A DNA stretch of 64,000 bases from Amoebidium appalachense (taxonomy: Eukaryota; Ichthyosporea): NCBI GenBank assembly GCA_963693365.1, contig CAVNZM010000013.1, positions 7,626,001 to 7,690,000 of the forward strand, written 5' to 3'. This document shows, piece after piece, positions 35,985 through 49,112 of the stretch. The position numbers and the translations under genes are program-made. The first letter of the stretch is position 1. Each line of letters starts with the position of its first letter. The notes beneath the pieces were generated by a model. It made no database searches and was not told the DNA's origin. It was given only the letters and a program-made list of their open reading frames with translations.

Positions 35985-36882
35985 ATCTCATCCGCAGCAG
36001 GGGCCGGGCTGGCGCGAGGGCTGGCTGTGGCCCCCCCAGAGGCAGGCTGCCGGGGTGTGCGGGGAGCGGTGGGTGCCTGGTGCAGGCGGGCACCAGACAG
36101 GGACACGGCCAGCTGCACAGCGTCGGGTGCGTCGAGTGGGCGGCCAGAGGCAGCGCACGACCGGCGGTGTGCATCCTCCCAGCGCATGATGGCAGCCCAC
36201 TGGTACTCGGGTGCCAACTCAGTGGCCACAAACTCGGCGTGGGCCAGCAGGGCCGTGACGGGGGCGTTGGCGTTGATGCGTAGGCGTAGCAGCTGCAAGA
36301 TGCAGCGCAGGTAGGTCTGCAGGTCCGGGCACAGGGCGGGCTGGCGCTGGGTGCCAGGCGTCTGCAGCACAACCGTGCCAGCAGGCAGGCCAGGCAGGGA
36401 AACCGGCTGGCGCTGCGTGTGGACAGAAGAGCCCGTGGGCGGCAGCAGGTCGAGTAAAGCGAAATGCTGCATAGGCTCGAAGATGGCAGCCCCCTGGACC
36501 TCCGGGGACAGGTGGGGGCAGGGTGGGTTCGACTGGCTGCGCTGGCTGGCCCCCCAAACGGCCAGTTGCAGGGCATTGGGCGGCGGAGGCAGCTGGTGCA
36601 TGTCGCCGCCCTGAGGGTCCTCCTCACGGGGGCGCTTGTTGGCGTTGCCGGGGGGTTGCTCTACAGCATCCACGGCCCCCGCCGCAGCGGCAGGGGGCCC
36701 CGTGACAGGGGGGTTCCTACCGGTTCCGCCCCCGCCAAGGTTGACGAGGTGGGGGAAGGCGCGCAGGAGAAGATCTTGCTGGGAAGGGGGGGCCGGGCTG
36801 GCCTGCAGGGCCTGACGGGTCGCGTTGGCCACCTCAGAAGCAAACATGCGAATGGTCGCTGCCAGCTCAGGGGTCAGGGCAA

Positions 36883-36930
<48 letters not shown>

Positions 36931-37003
36931 CGTCCTGCACAGGAGGGCGCGCCTCCTGCCCTGCCTGTGCTGCAGGGCCATTGTCTGTTGGGTCTACTTC
37001 CAT
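35822..37003 (-). CDS. Gag-like protein of the YR retrotransposon
   Basis: 393 residues from the ATG at 37003, five bases inside repeat A1's inner edge. Residues in the first 40 include a run of 13 Gln (CTG repeat, 36890-36928). The C-terminus has a compact zinc-binding region, CRGFNTAKGC then CRYKH, CLKCGSAAHSAHAC, that is, a CCCH-type finger followed by a CCHC-like knuckle, as in nucleic-acid-binding Gag proteins of DIRS-group elements. It would package the element RNA. I reject the longer frame starting at 37069 because it lies in A1. Confidence 0.75.
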
Positions 37004-37007
37004 ACTT

Positions 37008-37284
37008 GAGCCGCCGTGTGCTAGCCACCGAAAACGCAATCGTGCTAACAAAAACCGTACGTGCAGCACACGGCGAAAACGAAGGTGGCCTGCATCTGCA
37101 GTGTGCTGCGCCGGAAATACCGGCGCTGGTGGCGCCTGACGTCAGGCGCTGCGCCAGACCGATGTCAGCCGCCGCTGCGGCTGCGCCTGGCGCCGCGGCC
37201 CGTGACGTCATGGGCCGCCCGGCTGCCTGCGCCCGAAGTGATCCGTGAAACATCTTTCATCTGCTGCGCATATGAAACGTACAT
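37008..37284 (-). repeat. Split direct repeat A1
   Basis: 277 bp, matching A2 with one visible difference. Marks the outer 5' end of the retrotransposon; past it the sequence ggcgtgtgtggctcacc is not repeated elsewhere in the window. Confidence 0.9.
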
Positions 37285-37516
37285 GGCGTGTGTGGCTCAC
37301 CAGCAGACAAACAGACGCAATATAAAATAGAAGAGTTGTCATTTAAAAACACGCTAAAATTTTGCGTTCGCGCTTTTAATCATTTGAAATATAATCATAC
37401 ACCATTAATCTGGGTTTACTTATCGCCACGACGCCATCCCTCGTCATCTATTGCTTCATCCGACTGTATACCCGGCGTGCAGCCCCACATGTAGGCCTAC
37501 GTGACAAACTTGGGGA

Positions 37517-37551
<35 letters not shown>

Positions 37552-37776
37552 TAATCCCACCCAGTGCGCATCTCCCCCCCCCCCCCCCCCCCCCCCCGCT
37601 CCGCCACCATTTCCCCGGGCCCTTCCCCCCCCCCCCCCCCCCCCCCCCCCCCTTCCCCCCCTTCCAGCAGCTAGCACCCGCGCTTCTCTCCCTACCCCTG
37701 CCGCAAATTCATGGTTCTAACCATCAGTGAACCCATTTTCTTGTGCTCTGACAATTGTCTCTCTCTCACCCCCCCC

Positions 37777-37848
<72 letters not shown>

Positions 37849-37863
37849 TCTCTCTCTCTCTCT

Positions 37864-37910
<47 letters not shown>

Positions 37911-37912
37911 GC

Positions 37913-37952
<40 letters not shown>

Positions 37953-38921
37953 CCGCACCCCACCTTCTTCTTACATCTCTCTCCTCTCTCCCTCTCTCCC
38001 TCCCTCTCCCCTACCTCCCCACCTCCACCCCCCCCCCCTCCCCCCACCCACCCCCCCTATCTCTCTCTTTGTCCGTCTCTCTCTCACCCTATCCCCTCCC
38101 CCTCCCCCCCCCCCCCAACTTCCGCCCCCTCCCCTCCCCCTTCTCGGGCAACCCCTCCCCCCCCCCCCCCCGCCCCCTCTTCCCCATAGATCAAAAACAT
38201 GCGCTCACCTCCCCCCTCCCCCCTCCAACTCCCTTCAAACTCACTCCCCTTGCCTATTCAAACACGTGTTGGCACAATGTGAAGCTCCTCTCCCACTTGT
38301 TCATATTTTGCTTCGCTTTATTCGATCCAGAAGGGCTTCAAACATAGACATAAACAAACAACATACAAACTGGACATCGTTCCGCAGGTTCCCATAACTT
38401 TACACTGCTTCCTCTTTTTGAGTATCATCCTGTTGCCTTAAAATATGGCAAGTGGCGGTGCGCACCCGCACCCTGTGACGTCACAGCATGTTCTACTTGC
38501 CAAATAAAGCTAATCAGATCGAGCCTGTCGCCATTTGATTGGCGTTTCAGACAAGGTTGAAAACACTCACGAACAGCTCTCACGAACGTTTCATCTCTTG
38601 TCTGCAGACAAAAGCAAAAAAACGTGAACCAACTCATTTCAGTGCCAGAAGCGGTTGAGTGGCCTATAACGATACTTGTATGTTTTAGGTAACAGGGTGA
38701 TAATCCGAGTGCTTTGCACCAAGTATCCTGATCATGACATACTGAACGCAAAAGCAACCGTGCTTATCTTCCCCCAAGACACCCACTCTCTCTCAGGCTG
38801 CCCCACTCACACCTACAAACTAACGTCCACCACCGAGTCCACACACACACACGCGCACTCTTTCACCAGCTTCCAACACCCTCCCACACGAACAAAGATC
38901 CCCCCCCTCCATATATCAAAT
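37285..38921. other. Gap holding A, C, (CA)n and (CT)n tracts
   Basis: A run 37519-37546, C runs near 37574, 37627 and 37780-37814, (CA)n to 37844, (CT)n 37850-37950, then pyrimidine-rich DNA to 38240. 38340-38920 is ordinary unique sequence upstream of the GFA gene. A minus-strand frame (38425-38757) after a ctgcag-type acceptor is possible but unsupported. Confidence 0.5.
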
Positions 38922-39419
38922 ATGGACTCCCTCCCCGTCTCCTCCCAAGGGGCACTCCCAGGCTCACCCAAGCCTACTCTCCGTCGCGAGAACGAAGCAT
39001 CCACAGCTCATTCCGCACCGAAAATCCTGGGTGGGGGTTGTTATTGCGGAAATATACGCTATCAGATTACAGGCCCCAAGAAAAACGAAACCTACTGCCA
39101 CTGCAGCATATGCAGGAGGGTGATTTCAGCTCCGAGCGTACCGTGGTTCACTGTCAGTCGAAAGGATTTCCGGATAATTTCCGGTGGGGAGATAACGTAT
39201 TTTCGCTCTAGTGACAAGGCGAAGCGAGGGTTCTGCAACAAATGCGGAAGTGGACTGACGTTTGAATCTACCGACCACCCGAACGAGATAGATTTAACCA
39301 TCTGTTCGCTGGACGACCCCACAAAGGCCACCCCCAAGGACCATATTTATGTTGCAGATGCCCTTCCGTGGGGAACACCGGATGATAATTTGCCTAGGCA
39401 CGCACAAGGGAGAAAGTAA
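38922..39419 (+). CDS. GFA/CENP-V family zinc-binding protein
   Basis: Intronless, 165 residues. The Cys pattern of the GFA fold is complete: GGGCYCGNIRYQITG near the N-terminus, TYCHCSICRR, and GFCNKCGSGLTFES. The family (glutathione-dependent formaldehyde-activating enzyme-like, also CENP-V) binds one or two zinc ions; many members are uncharacterised carbon-sulfur lyase-like proteins, so a formaldehyde role is not established here. I start at the ATG at 38922, because the longer upstream frame from 38676 is Thr/His-rich CA repeat. About 35 low-complexity residues precede the domain. Confidence 0.85.
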   Translation: MDSLPVSSQGALPGSPKPTLRRENEASTAHSAPKILGGGCYCGNIRYQITGPKKNETYCHCSICRRVISAPSVPWFTVSRKDFRIISGGEITYFRSSDKAKRGFCNKCGSGLTFESTDHPNEIDLTICSLDDPTKATPKDHIYVADALPWGTPDDNLPRHAQGRK

Positions 39420-39955
39420 ACCAGAAAGCTGAAGCCGAAGGGGAATAGTATGATGTCACTGCGGCAGAGGGCACGCTGACTGGTGGAGGCAACGTGGAAA
39501 ATGGAAAAAGCGGTTGTGTGTTCAGGAAACAAAGGAGCGTCTACCTGGGTGGGGTTGAGTTCGAGGGTACTATTAGCAGCAGTGAGGTTGATATGTCCTG
39601 TGTGTTTTAGTCGATGAACTTCAATACAAACTATAATTATAATGCACTCGATGATTGCCTGTTTGTTTGTTTGCAGGCTCGTTAAATATTCTTTTGTAGG
39701 AAGAGCGGGGGGGGGGGGGGGGGGGGGGGGGGGGAGGGGGAAGGCTCGGGGGGAAAGGGATGATCGACGTGAGCTGGAGAAGAGGGATTAGGGGCCTTCC
39801 GGGGGGGGGTATGGGGGAAGGTGGGGAGGGTCTTTGTCCGTGTACCGGTCAACTGTTTTTAGACTTGATTCTTCTTTGCTTTACCTCTTCCCCATCCTCC
39901 CTTTACTATCCCCCCCCCTCCCCCCTCCCCCCTCCCCCCCCCCCCCCCCCCCCCC
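39420..39955. other. 3' flank of the GFA gene; no gene seen
   Basis: Unique DNA, then a G run (39710-39733) and, near 39908-39954, a broken C run that leads into a SINE-like copy. Confidence 0.5.
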
Positions 39956-40066
39956 GCATACTGTGCGCATGGCTGATGCTGCATACTTGAATGTTTGCCT
40001 TTGCATGTGTCCTGCATCATGCTTCTCATCGTCTATGCGTACTTCGTACTGTGTTCCGCATTCAAA
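39956..40066 (-). repeat. SINE-like dispersed repeat, subfamily A, reverse copy
   Basis: Reads cgcatactgtgcgcatggct through to ccgcattcaaa, the reverse complement of the plus-strand copies at 42205 and 42709. Its tttgaa end is followed by a C run and then CA. Confidence 0.85.
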
Positions 40067-40069
40067 CCC

Positions 40070-40100
<31 letters not shown>

Positions 40101-41239
40101 ACAAAACACACACACACTACGTACACAGACACAGCCACATGCCATTACATATGCCCTTCTTAAAACGTTCAAACGTCCCATTCCCCCCCCCCCCCCCCCC
40201 CCCCCTTCCCCCCACCAAACCCCGCCCTTTCCCTCCCCTGGATTACACTTTCTTGAAGGAAATGGATGTGCAAAACAAGTTGGGAAGCGTTCAGTGAGAA
40301 GGCGATTTCTTTTCTGGTCAGTTTTAGGAGGCGTTTCTTGTAGGCAGAGGATTGGGGGTTCGGGTGGAGTACTTTCTATTTGGATGCATGTTTGTTGTTG
40401 GTTGGGTCCGGGATCCGTCTGTAGTGCAGCGCGTTAGAGTCGAAGGATAGGGTGACCACCAGGGGCCCGCCCAGTTGATATTTAGCTGAAGAATATCTAC
40501 AGCAAGTTGTATCTACGTATATACACGAAACCCCATTTACAATCGAAGGAGTGATCTGATTTGGCGAGGTGACTGGGAGGAAAATAAAAGCTGAAGTTGA
40601 CTCGGAGTCCAATTATATATAAAATTTGTGTGCCAAGATTCGCGTGGCCCAACATCGTGTTGCTTCAGGCCAATAACTCCCTTGCACGCGTGGATGACGA
40701 ATCGGTCCCGCCGGATTTCCCCCCCCCCCCCCCCCCACCTCCCCACCGAATCATGGTTAAAAGATTTTTAACCACAGCACCGTTTGTCCTCCGTATATAT
40801 GACTGGGTTTTTGGTTTTTGAGCTTCAAGGGAACCGGTAGATGCTGCTTGGGCGCGTACGTGCATGTGCCCGTGCATAGTATTACGTGTGTGTGCATGTG
40901 CACTTGCATGTGGTCTGGCCATGCGCATACACACGCGCATGACATGTGACACTGTGCACGAATTCGTACGTGACACGCGTGTTGTACGTATACCTGGATG
41001 TGCACATGCATGCTGCACATGTGCGTGGCTGCATATATGCACAATGTGTGTGTGGCCGTGAGTGCATGAATGCAGGCACAACCATGAGGACCATGGCCAG
41101 GTGAGCTGAACTCTACCCTCTACAAATCGAGACCTAGAGTCTGTCTGGCAGAACCACGTGAACGTGTGCATTTAGATATCTTTGGCTTATGGCAAAACGT
41201 GTTATGCTCGAAGCAAATGCTCTTGCCGTGCTTTGATTT
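40067..41239. other. Intergenic; C runs and CA, otherwise unique DNA
   Basis: C runs at 40068-40086 and 40183-40205, then unique DNA, then GT/GCAT-rich sequence 40850-41060. No gene supported. Confidence 0.4.
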
Positions 41240-41633
41240 GCAAGAGTGGCCACTCTTGCTCCACTTGCTCGTTCACTGAACCTCAATCGAAACTCGCCGG
41301 TTCCTCCCTCCCCTCCCCCCCCCATCCCCTCCCCTCCCCCCCCAAACACCCACCCACCCACCCGCCCTACCCCACCACCACCAAACACTGTGACACACAT
41401 AGACACAGCAAAACACCTTCTTGTACACACTGTTGCCGCAACCACAACCACAGACGTGTGAAAGAAGGTGTTATGCTGTGTCTGTGTGGTGGTGGGGTGG
41501 GGTGGGGTGGGTGGGTGGGTGGGTGGTGGTGGTGGTGGTGGGGGGAGGGGGGGAGGGGGGGGAGAGAGGGGCCAGACGAGTTTTGTTTGAGGTTCACTAA
41601 ACGAGTGAGTGGAGCAAGAGTGGTCACTCTTGC
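41240..41633. mobile_element. Foldback (inverted-repeat) element, 394 bp, with palindromic ends
   Basis: The two halves are imperfect reverse complements around a centre near 41450: ccactcttgctccactt..., tcactgaacctca, acacagcaaaacacctt and (ccca)n on the left are mirrored on the right. Each terminus is itself a 20-bp palindrome, gcaagagtggccactcttgc (41240-41259) and gcaagagtggtcactcttgc (41614-41633). No coding sequence. MITE/foldback type inferred. Confidence 0.75.
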
Positions 41634-41861
41634 ACATGGATGTTGGGGGGGGGGGGTGTGTGTGTGTACCTTCGTGTGTCAGGTGTGTGTGTGTGTACGC
41701 ATAATATGACTGTGAGAGTGTGGTACACCAAACAGTGCAGTGCAGATACATGCAAAAAACGGCAAGAACACTTAGTATAACACCAAGGCCCCAGCCCTCT
41801 TGGGTGGGGTTTCCGCTGACAGAGTACGAAGTACACATTCACGTCGGACAAGACCGAAGCA

Positions 41862-42012
41862 AGACCATGCAGAAGCAAGACCATGCAGAAGCAAGACCAC
41901 GCAGAAGCAAGACCATGCAGAAGCAAGACCATGCAGAAGCAAGACCACGCAGCATGCAGAAGCAAGACCACGCAGAAGCAAGACCATGCAGAAGCAAGAC
42001 CATGCAGAAGTT
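41862..42012 (+). repeat. 16-bp minisatellite, about nine copies
   Basis: Unit gaagcaagaccatgca with c/t variants, and one partial copy (gcatgca) inside. Confidence 0.92.
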
Positions 42013-42204
42013 GCACGGGAGGAGAGGGGGGAAGGGGAGGGGGGATATTCGAGGGCGGGAAAGCAACGATAGCAACATCACGAACATGAAATGTAAACCA
42101 AGTGCAAGTATAACCGAGAATTAACAAAAACACATTCATCAGCGAGCAAGCATGTAGAGGGAAAGGGCGAGTGGAGGAGGGTTGGGGGTCCTTTGGGGGG
42201 GGGG

Positions 42205-42538
42205 TTTGAATGCGGAACACGGTACGAAGTACGCATACACGATGAGAAGCATGCTGCAGGACACATGCAAAGGCAAACATTCAAGTATGCAACATCAGCC
42301 ATGCGCACAGTATGCGTCATAAGTAGAGCCCATTCACAGGGAGGGCCCAAGTCATCAATTGCGTCTGAGTTTCGACCCCTTAGCCCGCGTATATATGACT
42401 CTCCAACTCAGACAGCAGCATCAACTGAACTTGGGAGGGTCAACCCGTCTTGATCAAAGACGAGCAGGGTTGCTTATGCAAGCAAGGTGAGCAAAACGGT
42501 GAAGATGTGTGTGCAAACTAAAGCAGTGCAGCAAAAAA
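42205..42538 (+). repeat. SINE-like dispersed repeat, subfamily A, full copy
   Basis: From tttgaatgcggaacacggta, directly after a G run, to gcagtgcagcaaaaaatg. The internal phrase gagtttcgaccccttagc reads on the minus strand as GGGTCGAAACTC, close to a pol III B box. Nearly identical copies follow at 42709 and 44772. Confidence 0.85.
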
Positions 42539-42563
42539 TGGGGGGGGGGGGGGGGAAGGGGGG

Positions 42564-42700
42564 TTTGAATGCGTCATTAAGTACGAAGTACACAAGAACA
42601 ATGGATAACACGATGCAGAATGCAAACCATACATAAAGAGTATGCATAATAAGCAGAGCCCAACCTCAGGGGGCGCCCACGTCATCCACAGTACCCGAAG
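42564..42700 (+). repeat. SINE-like dispersed repeat, subfamily B, truncated
   Basis: Starts tttgaatgcgtcattaag after a G run and ends at cagtacccgaag. Sandwiched between two subfamily A copies. Confidence 0.85.
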
Positions 42701-42708
42701 GGGGGGGG

Positions 42709-43040
42709 TTTGAATGCGGAACACAGTACGAAGTACGCATACACGATGAGAGGCATGCTGCAGGACACATGCAAAGGCAAACATTCAAGTATGCAACATC
42801 AGCCGTGCGCACAGTATGCGTCATAAGCAGAGCCCATCCTCAGGGAGGGCCCGAGTCATCAATTGCGTCTGAGTTTCGACCCCTTAGCCCGCGTATATAC
42901 GACGCTCCAACTCAGACAGCAGCATCAACTGAACTTGGGTGGGTCAACCCGTCTTGATCAAAGACGAGCAGGGTTGCTTATGCAAGCAAGGTGAGCAAAA
43001 CGGTGAAGATGTGTGTGCAAACTAATGCAGTGCAGCGAAA
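42709..43040 (+). repeat. SINE-like dispersed repeat, subfamily A, full copy
   Basis: Matches 42205-42538 with scattered substitutions, again directly after a G run. Confidence 0.85.
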
Positions 43041-43160
43041 AACGCGTATGTGCTTACAGATGCACGACACAGAGCAACCATGCCCGGTTGCATGGAAGTA
43101 AAGATGTCTCCACACAGTGGTCTGTCCTGAAAGGACACCTCTGAAAGAAGACAGGGAGGG

Positions 43161-43225
43161 TTTGAATGCGGAACACAGTACGACGTACGCATACACGATG
43201 AGAGGCATGGTGCAGGACACATGCA
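43161..43225 (+). repeat. SINE-like dispersed repeat, subfamily A, fragment
   Basis: tttgaatgcggaacacagta to gacacatgcaat, then interrupted by a G run. Confidence 0.8.
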
Positions 43226-43504
43226 ATGGGGGGGGGGGGGGGGGGGGATGGATGAAAGTGCCTCGGGAAGAGAGAAAGGAAGAGGCAGGAATATATGGCA
43301 ACCCAAAAAACTCGAAACAGATTTGAATGTGATGGTGTGGAGGGTGTGTAGTGTACCGTCTCTTTGTGTGTGCCCAATATTAGTTGGTGTACGTGTGCAT
43401 GTGACACTGTGTAGCTATGTGTACATGTGTGTCAGAATTTGTAAGTAAATGTGTGGGTGCATCCATTTTTGGTGGACATGAGATTGAGCATGCCGTGAGC
43501 AAGT

Positions 43505-43561
43505 GTGTGTGTGTAAATGTGGAGTGTGTGTGTGTACACGCTTGTATGTGGCAGGCAGGAG

Positions 43562-43592
<31 letters not shown>

Positions 43593-43916
43593 GGGGGGGT
43601 ATGTGTGTGTGTGGGTATGTGTGTGTGTGTGCGTGCGCGCGCGCACGTGTGTTTGTGTGCATGTGTGTGTGGATGGAGGGGGGAAGGGGGAGGGGGGGGG
43701 GGGGGGGGGGGGGGGGGGCAAATCACACAGCGCACACGTCGTTCAGCAAGGGCGGGGGCAATTGCCATAGGGGCACACCATGCAACAGAGATGAGTCTAG
43801 GGAAAGGGCGGCTGGGGAGGGGGAGGGGGGGGGGGGAGGAAGGGGAGAGCGAGAGAGGGAGAGAGAGGGAGGGGGGGGGGAAAGAGCGAATGGCGAGGGT
43901 AAGGGTAGAGGGATTC

Positions 43917-43947
<31 letters not shown>

Positions 43948-44238
43948 GGGGAGAGGGGGGGGGGGGGGGGAAGAATGTGTCACTGAAGTCGAAGTACACA
44001 CTCACGACGAAAACAACACTGAATTTGCAGAACTTAAGCAAAGAATATGCATGGGGGAGGGGGCTACACAGTACCATAAACGCGTTCAGAAAACTCTAAC
44101 AGCAGGACGGGGCCGGGGGAGGGCAGGGGGAGGGGGGCGGGCAGGGCAGGGAGCAGGGAGCATGGAGCAGGGAAGGTAGAGAAATAAGTGGTAGAGAAGG
44201 AGAGCTCCCCATAGAGAAGTTGGTGGTGGTGGTGGTGT

Positions 44239-44326
<88 letters not shown>

Positions 44327-44387
44327 GGCGCGTCTCTGTGTGTGTATTTGTGTATGTGTGTGTGTTTGTGTGTGTGCGTGTGTGTAT

Positions 44388-44418
<31 letters not shown>

Positions 44419-44660
44419 GGAGGGGGGAAAGAGGCGTGTCTGTGTGTGTGTGTGTGTGTAGGGGGGGAGGGGGGAGGAAGGGAGGGGAAGGGACCCGTCT
44501 GTGTGTGTGTGGGAGGGAGGAAAGCGGGATGGGAGTGTCTAAGTGTGTGTGGGTGTGTGTGTGTGGGGGGGGGGGGGAGGGGCGGAGAAAATGTGTGTGT
44601 GTCTGTGTGTGTGTTGGGGAGAGGGGGGGGGGGGGGGGGAGAGCAGGGAGAGAGAGGCAG
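43505..44660 (+). repeat. Alternating (GT)n and poly(G) compound tracts
   Basis: At least six (TG)n stretches each pass directly into a G run (43577, 43931, 44290, 44402, 44460, 44565). Overlapping ORFs are low complexity. No gene supported. Confidence 0.9.
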
Positions 44661-44771
44661 AGATAGAGAGCTCGAGAGACCGTGAGTGAGTCAGAGAGAT
44701 GTAGGGAGGAAGTTGTTGTAGGGCGCTTAAAAGGAAGGCGGGAAGAGGGGGGGGGGGGGGGGGGGGAGGGG

Positions 44772-45070
44772 TTTGAATGCGGAACACGGTACGAAGTACG
44801 CATACACGATGAGAAGCATGGTGCAGGACACATGCAAAGGCAAACATTTAAGTATGCAACATCAGCCATGCGCACAGTATGCGTCATAAGCAGAGCCCAT
44901 CCTCAGGGAGGGCCCTAGTCATCAATTGCGTCTGAGTTTCGACCCCTTAGCCCACGTATATACGACTCTCTAACTCAGACAGCAGCATCAAGTGAACTTG
45001 GGAGGGTCAACCAGTCTTGATCAAAGATGAGCAGGGTTGCTTATGCAAGCAAGGTGAGCAAAACGGTGGA
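44772..45070 (+). repeat. SINE-like dispersed repeat, subfamily A, full copy
   Basis: From tttgaatgcggaacacggta to gagcaaaacggtg, after a G run. Carries an in-frame stop that the other two full copies lack, so a shared ORF is not conserved. Confidence 0.85.
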
Positions 45071-45894
45071 GATGAGGAGAAGGAAGCAGGCAGTGTGTGC
45101 CTGAAAAGCAAAGAAAGTGCCCGAGGACGGAGAGGCCAGGCCCCAAAGAGTGGAAAAAACGACAAGGAGGAGGGGTCGGGGGTCGGGGGTCCCGAGGGGG
45201 GGGGGGGGGGGGGGGGGGAGGGGGCAAGGTGCGCATATGAGTTGCGTGTGTTCGCGGTTGCGCGGGGAAGGGGGGGGGGGGGGTTTAGGGACGAAACTTA
45301 CACAGGAGTCACCAAGGGGAAAGAGGAGGTCACGAGTCCAAAGGATGAGTGGGGAGGAGGGGGAGGGTAGAATGTGTTACCGGGTACGGAATGCATACAG
45401 AATACACGAGACTGAAACCAAAGCAGCATTCCCGCTCCTAGGCATTCCGGGAGGCGGGGAGGAAGCGGGGGGAGGGGGGGTTACCGTTTCAGTTGAATTC
45501 CCGCAACGCTCTTGAAAATATTACACACAGATGATGACAACGGTTCTTGCAGTTGCTTTTTACTAAAACGGCGTCTCAGCCAACAACGGCACCACCAGAG
45601 AATATACAGCACCACTAAAAGAGCTAATCGGAACATGGGCTTGCCGGACAAGGTCTCAAAACATTTTCTCCCAGTGGCTTAAGTTTTGGTGTTGGGTACG
45701 ACAAGACTTAGTCTGCTGCAACATTAAGGTTAATGTGTTGTGTGTGCACACGATGCAGTTATTCCACATTCAAAGGGAAATATATTCACAGGTTCAAAGG
45801 AGAACATTGCAGTCAGATACCCAGGTTCGTAAAAAAACTTGCTGTAACGGGAATAACACAAAAACGCACTGTGTCCGTTCCGTTGTGCACAAGA

Positions 45895-45966
<72 letters not shown>

Positions 45967-46297
45967 GTGTGTGTGCCCGCATGTGTAGGTGTCCCTCCCA
46001 GCAAACACCCCCTCTCAACCCCTACCAACCTTCCAGCCACGGATGAAAGCTATCCAGTTTCGTCTCGAGCGACTCCCCCGCTAACACACGTCTTCCCGCA
46101 CGCTATCCTCTCATACACAAGCTTCGGACGACGAGGAAAAAAAAAAACCCGTAACAATCACACCCGCTCTCTCCCTCCGGCGGAGTCGCATTTTTTTCGA
46201 CAAAAGAGGCACGAAAGGCAGATCTCGACTCGCTCTACTAACTCCAGTTGTAGTTCTTCCATGTTTGCACGTACCATGTGTCGTTTCAAAACGACTA
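45071..46297. other. Intergenic with G runs and (GT)n
   Basis: G runs near 45200 and 45270, unique DNA, then (GT)n 45897-45970. No gene supported. Confidence 0.5.
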
Positions 46298-46627
46298 CTA
46301 TAGCTCGTCGTGAATGTGGTCACCAAATCTCTCCGGCCAGGACTCGTCTTCGTGGCAATCCAAATAATGCAGACACTTTCTCATGTAGAAGCTGCTCACG
46401 GCGTTGAAATACATGCAAAGATCACATCTGTGTTCTGCATCCACAGTGATGGTTTTGTCACAGTGTGTAAGGCAATCCTCATAATCTGGGAGGCCGTGAA
46501 AGGCTTTACAGGGCTCACAGGGATACTTCACCCCTTCCTCCGCCCTCTCCTCTAGAAGGGTTACCGAGGAAACGCTTGTTGACAGTGCCAAGAAGGACAC
46601 CATAAGTAGGGAAAATCTTAACTTCAT
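46298..46627 (-). CDS. Small secreted Cys-rich protein
   Basis: 109 residues, intronless. A classical signal peptide (MKLRFSLLMVSFLALSTSVS) is followed by a mature acidic domain of about 88 residues with eight cysteines in pairs: CEPC, CLTHC, CDLC, then C and C flanking HYLD. The spacing suggests four disulfides. No family is recognised. A TTAGG-type repeat (46631-46645) lies just upstream of the ATG in the 5' leader. Confidence 0.7.
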   Translation of the reverse strand: MKLRFSLLMVSFLALSTSVSSVTLLEERAEEGVKYPCEPCKAFHGLPDYEDCLTHCDKTITVDAEHRCDLCMYFNAVSSFYMRKCLHYLDCHEDESWPERFGDHIHDEL

Positions 46628-48372
<1,745 letters not shown>

Positions 48373-48380
<8 letters not shown>

Positions 48381-48978
48381 CCGGGGGGAAGGGAGAGAGG
48401 GGGGGATGGGGGGAGGGCGGAAGGGGGGCCCGGGGAGGGGAAAGGACGGAGAGAGCTGATTCAGAAGGTGCTCAGAAGGGAACTCCTGTCGATGAGAGTG
48501 TGAGAGAGTGCGAGTAAGTGAGTGAGTCACGGTAAGAAATCTGTAGGACCTGTTAGTCCTTCGTACGCGTCATGGGGCCGGGTCGAGGGAGGTGGTCCAT
48601 TAGTTAGTTATCGGGAAGGGGGATTGGCCATGGAGGGAGGGGGGTAGGGGGGAGGGGAGGGGGGAGGGGAATTGGTCCGTTTCACAGTCAGCCGGAGAGT
48701 TGCATGCGCATTCCATTAGGAGATGAGCCGTTAGGGGGGGATGGGTGGGTGAAGGGGGGGGGGGGGGGGGGAGGGTTGCACGTGGTTGGGGAGGAAGGGG
48801 GTGATTGACCGTCGACAGTGTATTTATTCTTGGGGTCTCATCCTTGTCACGGCGATCTTCTTTTCTGATCCGACTCGGTTCGGTTATATCCAATGATGTG
48901 ACATGAAACCCACTGAGCGTCTGGTTTGGCCCGGAAGCTGAAGAGGCTGGGCATGACTTAGCTAGCTAGGACGGTGGC
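48373..48978. other. G-rich then ordinary DNA; no gene seen
   Basis: G-rich to about 48800, then unique DNA. Nothing coding supported. Confidence 0.4.
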
Positions 48979-49112
48979 GAATTCTGCAAAAGCAGAGTCA
49001 TTCTGCAAAAAGCGGAATCATTCTGCAAAAAGCAGAATCGCTCTGCTTCTAAATTTAGCAGAATGATCCTGTTTTAGCAGATTGATTCTGCTGTTCTTTT
49101 GCAGAATAATTC
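48979..49112. repeat. Cluster of small hairpins (attctgc/gcagaat)
   Basis: attctgcaaaaagcagaat and variants occur three times in a row, followed by further tctgc/gcaga halves in both orientations. Each copy can fold on itself. Confidence 0.8.

Noticed and set aside
36464-37009. Plus-strand ORF with a Leu run over gag
   Set aside because: Antisense of the CTG/Gln repeat; the minus frame has the zinc-binding region and follows repeat A1 as expected.
38425-38757. Minus-strand exon beginning after CTGCAG with TRDETFVRAVRECFQPC
   Set aside because: Composition is plausible, but there is no partner exon, donor or family; left out as a gene.
42193-42957. Conserved peptide-like frames in SINE-like copies (KYATSAMRTVCVISRAH)
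   Set aside because: Similarity is at the DNA level; other copies carry stops or are truncated at random, so coding is not supported.
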